Shown in pieces: positions 1 to 8,534 of a stretch of 64,000 nucleotides of DNA (position 1 is its first letter; each line of letters begins with the position of its first letter). This DNA is from Deltaproteobacteria bacterium (GTDB lineage: Bacteria > Myxococcota > Kuafuiibacteriia > Kuafuiibacteriales > Kuafuiibacteriaceae). The stretch is from NCBI GenBank assembly GCA_011526105.1, contig WYAZ01000098.1, positions 1-64,000 of the forward strand. Direction: 5' to 3'. The notes beneath the pieces are model-generated. The model was not told where the DNA came from. It searched no databases and worked only from the letters and a program-made list of their open reading frames with translations. A program made the position numbers and the translations under genes.

Positions 1-156
1 TACGAAGGGAGTTGGGTCGCCCCCAATGACCGAGGAGCCCGAAAGGGCGGCCGCAGGCCGCGCGTCGGCCAGGGACGAAAAGGACAAGCGCGAACGTGAT
101 CTGAACTTCTCGGACGGGACACTAGCTCGTCCGCCTTTCCCTGGTATGCTCTCCCC

Positions 157-1965
157 GTGTCCGAGGACCTTCGCGCCCCGCGGCCGGGTCGGCACCCCAG
201 CCAGCCGGTCCCCGTCTCCGATGACTCGCTGACCGGGGCCAACCTCGTGCACGTCTGGCTTCTGGGTCTCGTGAAGACCATCAAGGCGTCTCGGCTGTAC
301 AACGAGAACAGCGAGCTTCGGCAGCGCTTCGCACACGACTCGCTCATCCTGCTCGAGCACATCTTCACGGAGATGGAGGAGCTCACGCTCTTTGTGCGGG
401 AAGACCGGCTGGTCTTCGAAGGCGAGGACGTGCTCGTGCAGCCGGATCGGCAGGAAGGTCTACCGTTCGTCCTGTACCGCAACGCCTTCCGTCGGATCAC
501 CTTTCGTCCGGGCTGGACCTACGAGCAGCTCACGCTGTTCATGCTCGTCTTGAACCAGGAGATGGTGGAGCGAGACCCGACCAAGGATCTGGTGTCGCAG
601 TTCTGGAACCTGGCCCTTCCTTCGCTCAGCTACGTGACCATCGACTCCGTGCTCTCCGCGTCCAACACCGCCGCCGACGATGCAGAGAAACAGGAGATCG
701 AGGACCTCCAAGAGGAGATCGAGAACATCCTGTCCGCGATCTACGAGAGCGCGAACGGCGATGATGACTTCGTCGAGAACCTCAACATCGATCACCTCGA
801 CCTCCTCGCGCTTCAGAAAGTGAGCGAGGAAGAGGACGACGCCGACGAGCTGAGCCGGACCACCGCGCGCGCTATCCTCGGCATCGAGCCGGCGGAGCTC
901 GAGCGAGTGAGAGACCAGGCTCGAAGAGGCCTCTCCGACCGAGAGGTGATCCGCCGGCTGTCGCGGATCTTCGCCGACCTGCTGGGTCGGGCCACCGACG
1001 CGAAAGACTCCGTCGCGGCGGGCATGGCGTTGCTTCAGATTGTCGATCGCCTCCTGGAAGAGCGCGACTGGGACTTTCTGGTCGAGTTCGTCGGATACCT
1101 CCGGGGCGAGCGGCTGGCGCAGCAGCCCGGGGCTCGCTACGCGGTCGACCAGTTGACCTCGAACGAGCGACTCGGGGTCTTACTCACCGCTCTCGTGGAG
1201 ACCTCGGCCTCCGTCAGCTTCTCCCGCGTGACCGCGCTGGTGAGTGCGCTCGGCGCCTCCGCCATCCCGGTCTGCCTCGACACCCTCGTGCGGTTCAGGG
1301 AGCCGGCGCAACGCCGCGCGATGGTGGACCTCTTGATCGAGATCGGCGTCTCGGATCCAAACCTCATCCTGAGTCGCTTCGGAGCCTCCGAGTGGTTCGT
1401 CGATCGCGATCTGCTCGCGCTCGCGGCGTCGCTTCCCGCCGAACAGCAGGCCGCGGTCATCCTGAAAGGACTCGAGCACGACAACGCCCAGGTTCGGATC
1501 GCGGCGGTGGCTCAGCTTCGTGGATTCCGCGAGGGAACGGCGGATCGTTTGCTGGCTCGGATGCTCAGCGACCCAGACCTCAGCGTTCGGCTCGCGGCCA
1601 TTCGTGTCGCGGCGGCTCGAAAGTCTCAGCCATGTCTGCCAGCGCTGCGCGACCTCATCTCGAGCCCAGAGTTCGCCGAGTCTGATCCGCGTCTCATGCG
1701 TTTGGCTACGCTTGCCTACGCCCGCCTCGCGGGCGACGCTGCCCTTGCCGTCCTGGGGCCGATGATGCGGCCGGGCCTGCTCGCGTCCTTCCGCTCCATG
1801 GACGCGCCGCTGGCCGCGGTGGTGGCGGTCGGCGCGATCGGTACACCGGCCGCCAAAGAGCTGCTCGAGCAGGGCCGAAAGAGCCTAAATCGCGCGCTGA
1901 AGGACGCGTGTCAGCGGGCGCTCCAGGGCGCGCAACACGTCCACGAAGACCTCGAGCCCGAGTGA
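157..1965 (+). CDS. HEAT-repeat protein of unknown function
   Basis: Protein of 602 residues, GTG start at 157. No signal peptide or membrane segment is evident, so it is probably cytoplasmic. Residues about 25-175 form a conserved-looking N-terminal region (helices around LVHVWLLGLVKTIKASRLY, then a mixed segment). Residues 170-235 are very acidic and coiled-coil-like. The C-terminal half (about 370-590) has repeated helical pairs rich in Ala/Leu/Arg with VRIAAVAQL- and VRLAAIRVA-type units, typical of HEAT/armadillo repeats that bind partner proteins. It reads towards the formate dehydrogenase operon but is separated from it by 100 bases, so co-transcription is possible but unproven. Proteins of this layout are common in myxobacteria without an assigned role. 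The substrate or partner cannot be inferred. Confidence 0.85.
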   Translation: MSEDLRAPRPGRHPSQPVPVSDDSLTGANLVHVWLLGLVKTIKASRLYNENSELRQRFAHDSLILLEHIFTEMEELTLFVREDRLVFEGEDVLVQPDRQEGLPFVLYRNAFRRITFRPGWTYEQLTLFMLVLNQEMVERDPTKDLVSQFWNLALPSLSYVTIDSVLSASNTAADDAEKQEIEDLQEEIENILSAIYESANGDDDFVENLNIDHLDLLALQKVSEEEDDADELSRTTARAILGIEPAELERVRDQARRGLSDREVIRRLSRIFADLLGRATDAKDSVAAGMALLQIVDRLLEERDWDFLVEFVGYLRGERLAQQPGARYAVDQLTSNERLGVLLTALVETSASVSFSRVTALVSALGASAIPVCLDTLVRFREPAQRRAMVDLLIEIGVSDPNLILSRFGASEWFVDRDLLALAASLPAEQQAAVILKGLEHDNAQVRIAAVAQLRGFREGTADRLLARMLSDPDLSVRLAAIRVAAARKSQPCLPALRDLISSPEFAESDPRLMRLATLAYARLAGDAALAVLGPMMRPGLLASFRSMDAPLAAVVAVGAIGTPAAKELLEQGRKSLNRALKDACQRALQGAQHVHEDLEPE

Positions 1966-2019
1966 GATCCGATGCCGCCGGAAGGCGCGCTGCGTTATCC
2001 AGGGGCCCGATTGTGGCTG

Positions 2020-2040
2020 TGGGTTTCCATGCTGAACCCA
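2020..2040 (+). other. Small hairpin upstream of fdsG
   Basis: TGGGTT (2020-2025) and AACCCA (2035-2040) form a perfect 6-bp stem with a 9-base loop, ending 26 bases before the fdsG ATG. There is no T-run, so it is not a classical terminator. It could be a leader structure or chance. Confidence 0.25.
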
Positions 2041-2066
2041 TAGGGGTACAAGGGCAAAGAGCGCCC

Positions 2067-2540
2067 ATGCCTATCACCAAACCCTTCGATCTCGCCGAGG
2101 CCGAGAGCATCATCCGCAAGCACGCCAGCGTGGAGGGTCCGCTCTTGCCGATTCTCCACGAGCTTCAAGCGCACTTTGGCTACATCGCAGCGGAGGCCGT
2201 GCCCATCGTGGCGAGTGTCCTCAACCTCACGCGGGCGGAAGTGCACGGAGTCATCTCCTTCTATCACGACTTCAGGACCTCGGCTCCGGGGGCGAAGGTG
2301 GTGAAGCTCTGCCTCGCCGAGGCCTGTCAGGCGCGTGGCGTTCATGAGGCCCGCACAAGACTCGAATCCACGCTTTCGGTGAAGATGGGCGAGACGGCGG
2401 CGGATGGTTCGGTCGCGCTCGCACCCGTCTACTGCCTCGGACTCTGCGGAAACGGACCGGCGGCCTTGGTCGAGGGCCGCGCCTACGCCGATCTCAATCA
2501 CCGCGGTTTCGATCGCTGCGTGAAGGCGGTGAAGTCGTGA
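2067..2540 (+). CDS. fdsG: NAD-dependent formate dehydrogenase gamma subunit (NuoE-like)
   Basis: 157 residues. This is the small thioredoxin-fold [2Fe-2S] subunit of the cytoplasmic, oxygen-tolerant Fds-type formate dehydrogenase, homologous to NuoE of complex I. The cluster ligands are visible as Cys82 and Cys87 (C-x4-C) and Cys123 and Cys127 (C-x3-C). The frame stays open upstream to 1908, but the ATG at 2067 begins the family's usual N-terminus (about 150-160 residues in total), so the upstream part is not counted. The gene starts the operon fdsG-fdsB-fdsA-fdsD, and its stop overlaps the fdsB start by 4 bases (GTGA). In the complex it relays electrons near the NADH/FMN site. Confidence 0.93.
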   Translation: MPITKPFDLAEAESIIRKHASVEGPLLPILHELQAHFGYIAAEAVPIVASVLNLTRAEVHGVISFYHDFRTSAPGAKVVKLCLAEACQARGVHEARTRLESTLSVKMGETAADGSVALAPVYCLGLCGNGPAALVEGRAYADLNHRGFDRCVKAVKS

Positions 2541-4072
2541 AGCTCTTTGTCTCCGGCGATGCGGTGGCCAGAGCGCTCGGGGCCGATGAGCTCGCCGCGG
2601 GTCTCGCTTCGGACGCAGCTTCGCGGGGCTTCACCGTCGTGAGGCCCGGGTCTCGCGGGCTCTGCTCCGCCGAGCCGCTCGTGGAGGTCGAGACCGCCGC
2701 CGGTCGCGTGGCCTACGGTCCGGTCTTCGAAGAGGACCTCGCGAGTCTGCGGCCGGTGCTCTTCGACGGCGGAGAGCATCCCAAACGCCTGGGCAAGCTC
2801 GAGGATCATCCGTTTCTAAAGAAGCAAACACGCCTCACCTTCGAGCGATGCGGGCTGAGCGATCCCGGCTCTCTCGCTGACTACCGAAGTCACGGCGGCC
2901 TCGTGGGTCTCGCCAAGGCGAGCGAGATGACGCCTTCGGCCATCGTCGAGTTCGTCACGCAATCGGGCTTGCGAGGTCGCGGTGGCGCTGGCTTCCCCGC
3001 CGGCATCAAGTGGAAGACGACGCTCGAAGCCCCGGGAGCTCGGAAGTTCGTGGTCTGCAACGCCGATGAGGGCGACAGCGGGACCTTCGCCGACCGCATG
3101 CTCATGGAGGGCGACCCGTTCCTGCTCATCGAAGGCATGCTCATCACCGCGCGGGCCATTGGCGCCGGACGCGGATACATCTACCTCCGCTCCGAGTATC
3201 CCGACGCCATCCGCGTGCTGGGGCACGCCCTCGACATCGCCCGGGCGGAGAAGCTGCTCGGGCCTTCGTTCGACATCGAGCTCCGCATCGGCGCCGGCTC
3301 CTACGTCTGCGGAGAAGAGACGGCGCTGCTCGAGAGCATCGAAGGCAGGCGCGGTCAGGTTCGCGCCAAACCCCCGCTGCCCGCACACCATGGGCTCTTC
3401 GGCTGCCCCACGGCGGTGAACAACGTGCTCACGCTCGCTGCGGTGCCGTACATCCTGGCAAACGGCGCCGAGGCCTATGCCCGACACGGCCTCGGGCGGT
3501 CGCGCGGCACCATGCCCATTCAGCTCGCCGGCAACCTAAAGAACACCGGGCTCTTCGAGGCACCGTTTGGCATGAGCCTCGGTGAGCTCGTTCACGAGAT
3601 CGGCGGAGGCTCCGCGAGTGGTCGGCCCATTCGTTCGGTCCAGGTCGGAGGACCGCTGGGTGCGTACTTCCCTCCGGCGCTCTTTGATACGCCTTTCGAC
3701 TACGAGGCCTTCTCTCAGCGAGGCGGGCTCATTGGTCACGGGGGCGTGGTCGCCTTCGACGACACCGTCGACATGCTGAAGCAGGCCCGGTTCGCGATGG
3801 AGTTCTGCGCGGTGGAGTCCTGCGGCAAGTGCACGCCGTGCCGGATCGGCTCGGTCCGCGGCGTCGAGACCATCGATCGCATTGCGGCCGGCGATCGCCG
3901 AAACGAGAACCTCACGGTGCTGACAGACCTCTGCGAGACGCTCAAGTACGGCTCGCTGTGCGCGCTCGGTGGCTTCGTGCCCTATCCCGTGATGAGCGCG
4001 CTCGAGCACTTCAAAGAAGACTTCCAGTCCCCGAGGCCCGCGGCTTCGCGAGCAGCCAAGAGGAATCCGTGA
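2537..4072 (+). CDS. fdsB: NAD-dependent formate dehydrogenase beta subunit (NuoF-like)
   Basis: 511 residues with a GTG start overlapping the fdsG stop. This subunit carries FMN, the NAD+ site and a [4Fe-4S] cluster, and passes electrons from formate to NAD+. The flavin/NAD signature GRGGAGFPAG lies near residue 148, followed by the CNADEGDSGTF segment. The C-terminal cluster motif is ESCGKCTPCRIG plus a fourth Cys in SLCALGG. A short N-terminal region of about 90 residues corresponds to the reduced thioredoxin-like domain found in FdsB. Length and order match the FdsGBA module of Rhodobacter/Cupriavidus-type enzymes. Its stop overlaps the fdsA ATG by one base (TGATG), so translation of the two is probably coupled. 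Confidence 0.94.
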   Translation: MKLFVSGDAVARALGADELAAGLASDAASRGFTVVRPGSRGLCSAEPLVEVETAAGRVAYGPVFEEDLASLRPVLFDGGEHPKRLGKLEDHPFLKKQTRLTFERCGLSDPGSLADYRSHGGLVGLAKASEMTPSAIVEFVTQSGLRGRGGAGFPAGIKWKTTLEAPGARKFVVCNADEGDSGTFADRMLMEGDPFLLIEGMLITARAIGAGRGYIYLRSEYPDAIRVLGHALDIARAEKLLGPSFDIELRIGAGSYVCGEETALLESIEGRRGQVRAKPPLPAHHGLFGCPTAVNNVLTLAAVPYILANGAEAYARHGLGRSRGTMPIQLAGNLKNTGLFEAPFGMSLGELVHEIGGGSASGRPIRSVQVGGPLGAYFPPALFDTPFDYEAFSQRGGLIGHGGVVAFDDTVDMLKQARFAMEFCAVESCGKCTPCRIGSVRGVETIDRIAAGDRRNENLTVLTDLCETLKYGSLCALGGFVPYPVMSALEHFKEDFQSPRPAASRAAKRNP

Positions 4073-6909
4073 TGAAGCTGTACAACGAGAGCGACCACGG
4101 AACCCCGGCCAAGAAGGCCACCTCGGAGGTGAAGCTGAGCGTCGATGGCCGTGTGGTCTCGGTGCCGGCCGGCACCAGCGTGATGCGGGCCGCGGCCATC
4201 GCGGGCATCGGTGTCCCCAAGCTGTGCGCCACAGAGAGCCTCGAGGCCTTTGGCTCGTGCCGCATGTGCCTGGTCGAGATCGAAGGGCGAAACGGCACGC
4301 CTGCGAGCTGCACGACGCCGGCCGCCGAGGGCATGGTGGTCCACACGCAGAACGAGCGGCTCAAGAAGCTTCGTCGCGGGGTGATGGAGCTGTACATCTC
4401 GGACCATCCCCTCGACTGCCTCACCTGCTCGGCCAACGGAGACTGCGAGCTCCAAGACATGGCGGGCGCGGTCGGTTTGCGGGAGGTCCGCTACGGCTAC
4501 GACGGCGAGAACCACCTAAAGGCCAAGAAGGACGAGTCGAACCCATACTTCACCTTCGATCCTTCAAAGTGCATCGTGTGCTCGCGATGTGTGCGCGCCT
4601 GTGACGAGACGCAAGGCACTTTGGCCCTCACCATTCAAGGGCGCGGCTTCGGCAGCACGGTCTCGGCAAGCCAGAACCAGAGCTTCCTCGAGTCCGAGTG
4701 TGTCTCCTGCGGGGCGTGTATCAAGGCCTGCCCGACCGCCACCTTGATGGAGAAGTCGGTCATCGACATCGGCCTCCCTGAGCACTCGGTGATCACGACC
4801 TGCGCCTACTGCGGGGTCGGTTGCACCTTCAAGGCCGAGATGCGCGGGGAAGAGGTCGTGCGCATGGTGCCCTTCGACGACGGCAAGGCAAACCAAGGAC
4901 ACTCGTGTGTGAAGGGGCGCTTTGCCTGGGGCTACACCACGCATAAAGAGCGGGTGCTGAAGCCCATGATCCGCGCGAAGGTGACCGACCCTTGGCAAGA
5001 GGTGAGCTGGGAGCGAGCCATCACCCACGCCGCCTCCGAGATTCGCCGCCTGCAAGAAGCACACGGCCGCGGCGCGGTCGGAGGCATCACCTCATCTCGG
5101 TGCACAAACGAGGAGACCTTCCTGGTCCAGAAGCTCGTCCGTGCCGCTTTTGGCAACAACAACGTCGATACCTGCGCCCGTGTTTGCCACAGCCCCACCG
5201 GCTACGGGCTCAAGACCACCTTCGGCACCAGCGCCGGCACCCAGGACTTCGAGAGCGTGGAGCACGCCGACGTCATCATGGTCATCGGCGCGAACCCGAC
5301 GGATGGTCATCCGGTCTTTGCCTCTCGCATGAAGCGGCGACTGCGTGCGGGGGCGAAGCTCATCGTCATCGACCCAAGGCGTATCGATCTCGTTCGCACG
5401 CCGCACGTCGAGGCCAGTCATCACTTGGCGCTTCAGCCGGGCACAAACGTGGCGGTGCTCACTGGGCTTGCGCATGTCATCGTCAGCGAGGGCCTCGCGA
5501 ACGAAGCCTTCATCCGCGAGCGCTGCGACTTTGACGAGTATCTCCAGTGGGCGGAGTTCGTGAAGCGGCCCGAGTATTCGCCGGAAGCGGTGGAGAAGGT
5601 CTCCGGCGTTCCGGCCGAAACCTTGCGAGGTGCGGCGCGTCTTTACGCGAGCGGCGGAAACGGCGCCATCTACTACGGCCTAGGCGTCACCGAGCACTCG
5701 CAAGGCTCGACCGCGGTCATGGCGATCGCGAACCTCGCCATGGCGACGGGCAACCTCGGAAGGCCGGGCGTGGGCGTGAACCCGTTGCGGGGCCAGAACA
5801 ACGTGCAAGGTTCCTGCGACATGGGCTCCTTCCCCCATGAGCTCGTGGGGTATCGGCACGTCTCCGACGCCGCCGTGCGAGCCATCTTCGACAAGGCCTG
5901 GGGGGTGAAGGTGGACCCCGAGCCTGGCCTGCGCATCTCGAACATGATCGACTCTGCGCTCGAGGGCAGCTTCAAAGGCATCTACATCCAGGGCGAGGAC
6001 ATCCTCCAGAGCGATCCCAACACCAAACACATCGCCGCCGGGTTGGGTGCGATGGAGTGCGTGATCGTCCACGACCTCTTCTTGAACGAGACCGCCAGCT
6101 ACGCACACGTCTTCTTGCCGGGCTCGACCTTTCTGGAAAAGGACGGCACCTTCACCAACGCCGAACGTCGGATTCAGCTGGTCCGGAAGGTGATGACGCC
6201 GAGAAACGGCTACGCCGACTGGGAGATCACGCAGCTTCTATCCAATGCGCTCGGCTACCCCATGCACTATGCGCACCCGAGCGAGATCATGGATGAGATC
6301 GCGCGGACCACGCCCACCTTCACCGGAGTCTCTTTCGACAAGCTCGACCGGCTCGGCTCGATTCAGTGGCCGTGTAATGATCGCGCGCCCGAGGGCACCC
6401 CGGTCATGCACGTGGGCAGTTTTGTGCGCGGCAAGGGGCGATTCGTGCTCACCGAGTTTGTCCCCACGGACGAGAAAACCGGTCCTCGCTTCCCGCTGCT
6501 CCTCACCACCGGCCGTATCCTCACGCAGTACAACGTGGGCGCGCAGACACGCCGCACCGCGAACGAGGTTTGGCATCCCGAAGATCGCCTCGAGATCCAC
6601 CCCTTCGACGCCGAGGAGCGAGGGGTGAAAGACGGCGACTGGGTGAAGCTCGCGAGCCGCTCGGGCGAAACCACGCTTCGGGCGCAGGTCACCGACCGAG
6701 TTGCCCCGGGCGTCGTTTACACGACGTTCCACCACCCGAGCACGCAGGCGAACGTGGTCACCTCCGAGTACGCCGACTGGGCGACGAGCTGCCCGGAGTA
6801 CAAGGTCACCGCCGTCCAGGTGAGCCCCACGCGTGAGCCCGCAGAGTGGCAGACCCAGTACGCGCGCATGAGTGCGGATCAACGCAAGCTCGCGGAGCCG
6901 TCCAAGTGA
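4072..6909 (+). CDS. fdsA: NAD-dependent formate dehydrogenase alpha (catalytic, molybdenum) subunit
   Basis: 945 residues. Oxidises formate to CO2 at a bis-MGD molybdenum (or tungsten) centre. In order: an N-terminal [2Fe-2S] ferredoxin domain (FGSCRMC); a His/Cys cluster motif (HPLDCLTCSANGDC); two ferredoxin [4Fe-4S] motifs (CIVCSRCVRAC and CVSCGACIKAC); the molybdopterin-domain cluster starting CAYCGVGC; then the catalytic and C-terminal dinucleotide-binding domains. The metal ligand is a cysteine, Cys372 in CARVCHSPTGYGL, so this is a Cys enzyme and not a selenocysteine one. Start chosen at ATG 4072 because it overlaps the fdsB stop; the longer open frame to 3829 lies inside fdsB. Its stop overlaps the fdsD start (GTGA). 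Confidence 0.96.
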   Translation: MKLYNESDHGTPAKKATSEVKLSVDGRVVSVPAGTSVMRAAAIAGIGVPKLCATESLEAFGSCRMCLVEIEGRNGTPASCTTPAAEGMVVHTQNERLKKLRRGVMELYISDHPLDCLTCSANGDCELQDMAGAVGLREVRYGYDGENHLKAKKDESNPYFTFDPSKCIVCSRCVRACDETQGTLALTIQGRGFGSTVSASQNQSFLESECVSCGACIKACPTATLMEKSVIDIGLPEHSVITTCAYCGVGCTFKAEMRGEEVVRMVPFDDGKANQGHSCVKGRFAWGYTTHKERVLKPMIRAKVTDPWQEVSWERAITHAASEIRRLQEAHGRGAVGGITSSRCTNEETFLVQKLVRAAFGNNNVDTCARVCHSPTGYGLKTTFGTSAGTQDFESVEHADVIMVIGANPTDGHPVFASRMKRRLRAGAKLIVIDPRRIDLVRTPHVEASHHLALQPGTNVAVLTGLAHVIVSEGLANEAFIRERCDFDEYLQWAEFVKRPEYSPEAVEKVSGVPAETLRGAARLYASGGNGAIYYGLGVTEHSQGSTAVMAIANLAMATGNLGRPGVGVNPLRGQNNVQGSCDMGSFPHELVGYRHVSDAAVRAIFDKAWGVKVDPEPGLRISNMIDSALEGSFKGIYIQGEDILQSDPNTKHIAAGLGAMECVIVHDLFLNETASYAHVFLPGSTFLEKDGTFTNAERRIQLVRKVMTPRNGYADWEITQLLSNALGYPMHYAHPSEIMDEIARTTPTFTGVSFDKLDRLGSIQWPCNDRAPEGTPVMHVGSFVRGKGRFVLTEFVPTDEKTGPRFPLLLTTGRILTQYNVGAQTRRTANEVWHPEDRLEIHPFDAEERGVKDGDWVKLASRSGETTLRAQVTDRVAPGVVYTTFHHPSTQANVVTSEYADWATSCPEYKVTAVQVSPTREPAEWQTQYARMSADQRKLAEPSK

Positions 6910-7142
6910 GCGCGAGCGCGGCCTACGACGAGAAGCTCGTCTACATGGCGAATCAGATCGCCCGGAATTTCTCCATCCACGGGGAAGAGAAGGCGGTGGC
7001 CTCCACTCTGGATCACATCCGCATGTTCTGGGACCCGAGGATGCGGGCGCGAATCCTCGACCATCTTCGCGCCGGGGGCGTGGGCCTCGAGCCGACCACG
7101 CGGCGAGCGCTGGAGCTGCTCTCGCTCGCCGCTACCGAATAG
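6906..7142 (+). CDS. fdsD: Formate dehydrogenase delta subunit
   Basis: 78 residues, GTG start overlapping the fdsA stop by 4 bases. It matches the small FdsD family: the MANQIARNF motif near residue 16, the FWDPRMR motif near residue 42 and a Gly-rich GGVGLEP tail. FdsD is needed for an active Fds enzyme, probably in cofactor insertion or assembly. In the classical operon fdsC, a sulfurtransferase of the FdhD family, lies between fdsA and fdsD. Here it is absent and fdsA abuts fdsD directly. Confidence 0.9.
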   Translation: MSASAAYDEKLVYMANQIARNFSIHGEEKAVASTLDHIRMFWDPRMRARILDHLRAGGVGLEPTTRRALELLSLAATE

Positions 7143-7155
7143 CGGCGCAGGCCCC

Positions 7156-7554
7156 CTACGACGCTTCGTCCGATGGGTTCGACCCCCAATCAGTCTCGGT
7201 GGGCCTTCTGTCGGGCGCAACGCGAGCCTCAGGAGCGCTTGTTGTCTTCTGCGTGGGAGACTCGAACGTATCTCGCAAGAAGGAACGCACCGCCACCAAT
7301 TGCCGCGGTCGAGGCAGCTCAGCGTCCCACGGAGAGCGACCGGTCCGGTGCGCCTCCGCCGACCACCCGTCCGGCAGGACGGGGTCGACGCCCAAGGCCT
7401 TGGCCTCTGGAGGCGCCATCGGGGCTGGGTCTGCCAGCATGCGGCTCAGCTCCGAGAATTGCCGCAGGAGGGCTTTCAGCTCGACCTTCATCTCGATTCC
7501 CTCGGGTGTGGCGCCAAACCGACCACCCTGGAACCATTCAAAAGCATGCTTCAT
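7156..7554 (-). CDS. Hypothetical protein (weak call)
   Basis: 132-residue open frame convergent with fdsD, 13 bases from its end. No family is recognised. The N-terminal 45 residues look like an amphipathic helix (MKVELKALLRQFSELSRML); the remainder is Pro/Arg-rich and probably disordered. Overlapping plus-strand frames of 184 and 245 residues also exist here, so coding is uncertain. I prefer this frame because the spacing to both neighbours is compact and the helix has plausible composition. An internal Met at codon 22 could be the real start. Confidence 0.4.
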   Translation of the reverse strand: MKHAFEWFQGGRFGATPEGIEMKVELKALLRQFSELSRMLADPAPMAPPEAKALGVDPVLPDGWSAEAHRTGRSPWDAELPRPRQLVAVRSFLRDTFESPTQKTTSAPEARVAPDRRPTETDWGSNPSDEAS

Positions 7555-7644
7555 GCCAGGTGAACCACTCGGAACTTGCTCGCGTAAACCTGGTGTTCGA
7601 TCGGGATGAGTGTCTCCTCGGGGCGCACATGGCGCCTTCAGACG

Positions 7645-8472
7645 TCAGCCTTGTGGGGTCGTCTTTTCGGGCGGAGGCAGGCCCTGGGGCTGATTGGCCA
7701 CCATGTTCTGCTCGATCTCGGGCGTGAAGGTGTCGAGGAACCATCGGGTCAGGTTCGGGAGGTGGCGCGAGACCGCGTAACTCCGCGGGTAGATGACCCG
7801 CGCTCGCTTCTTGTCGACGGCTCGGATGACGAGCCGTGCGAGCTCGTCCGGATGCCCGCCTGGCACCAAAGAGGCTGCCAGGCTCTTTGCGTAGGCCGCG
7901 CGACCGGCGACCTCCATCGCGGTCGAGACCGGGCCCGGATAGACCGTGACCACGTGCACCCCCTGACGCCGCAGTTCGCCGCGAAGGCTCTCCGAGGCGG
8001 CGGCCAAGCCACCCTTGGCGGCGTTGTAGAAGTACATGCCGGGAGTGGGGGCGATGGCGGCCATCGAGGCCACGTCTACGATGGTCCCCGAGCGCCGCGC
8101 GATCATCGAGGGCAGCACGGCATGGGTGAGCCGGAGCGCCGAGAGCAAGTCAACTTGCAGCATGCGCTCTGCGTCCAACCATTCGACGGACTCGGTGCGC
8201 GCCACGATCTGCACGCCGGCGTTGTTGATGAGCACATCGATGGGGCCGAGCTTGGCCTCGGCCTCACCGAGCCACGTCGTGACACGCGCGGGATCGGCGA
8301 GGTCGGCCTGGACGACATACGCGCGCTCCGGGGCGAGCGATGCCAGGCCGTCGAGTCGGTCTTTGCGCCGAGCCACGAGCGTCACCTTGGCCCCGGAGGC
8401 AAGGTACGCTTTGGTGAGGGCCTCACCGATGCCACTCGACGCGCCGGTGATGATGACGTGCTGTGGCATCAC
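7645..8472 (-). CDS. Short-chain dehydrogenase/reductase
   Basis: 275-residue classical SDR oxidoreductase. The Rossmann nucleotide motif is TGASSGIG (residues 9-16), the NNAG motif is at 83-86, and the catalytic residues are Ser136, Tyr149 and Lys153 (YNAAK). Arg35/Arg36 after the second strand suggest a preference for NADP(H). The C-terminal extension (about 225-275) includes helical segments (HLPNLTRWFLDTF) like those of membrane-associated SDRs acting on lipid or retinol-like substrates. The substrate cannot be read from the sequence. It is transcribed divergently from the lipoprotein at 8535, with about 60 bases between the starts. Confidence 0.9.
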   Translation of the reverse strand: MMPQHVIITGASSGIGEALTKAYLASGAKVTLVARRKDRLDGLASLAPERAYVVQADLADPARVTTWLGEAEAKLGPIDVLINNAGVQIVARTESVEWLDAERMLQVDLLSALRLTHAVLPSMIARRSGTIVDVASMAAIAPTPGMYFYNAAKGGLAAASESLRGELRRQGVHVVTVYPGPVSTAMEVAGRAAYAKSLAASLVPGGHPDELARLVIRAVDKKRARVIYPRSYAVSRHLPNLTRWFLDTFTPEIEQNMVANQPQGLPPPEKTTPQG

Positions 8473-8534
8473 TCTGCTTTAGGTAAGCTCGCCCCCACCG
8501 TCAAGTCGCGCTCAAACGGTGTTATGTTCGCTGC

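Noticed and set aside
1-156. Possible regulatory region or end of a preceding gene
   Set aside because: No signal or frame of convincing length is visible in these first bases; the short frame at 26-232 overlaps the HEAT gene and has no support.
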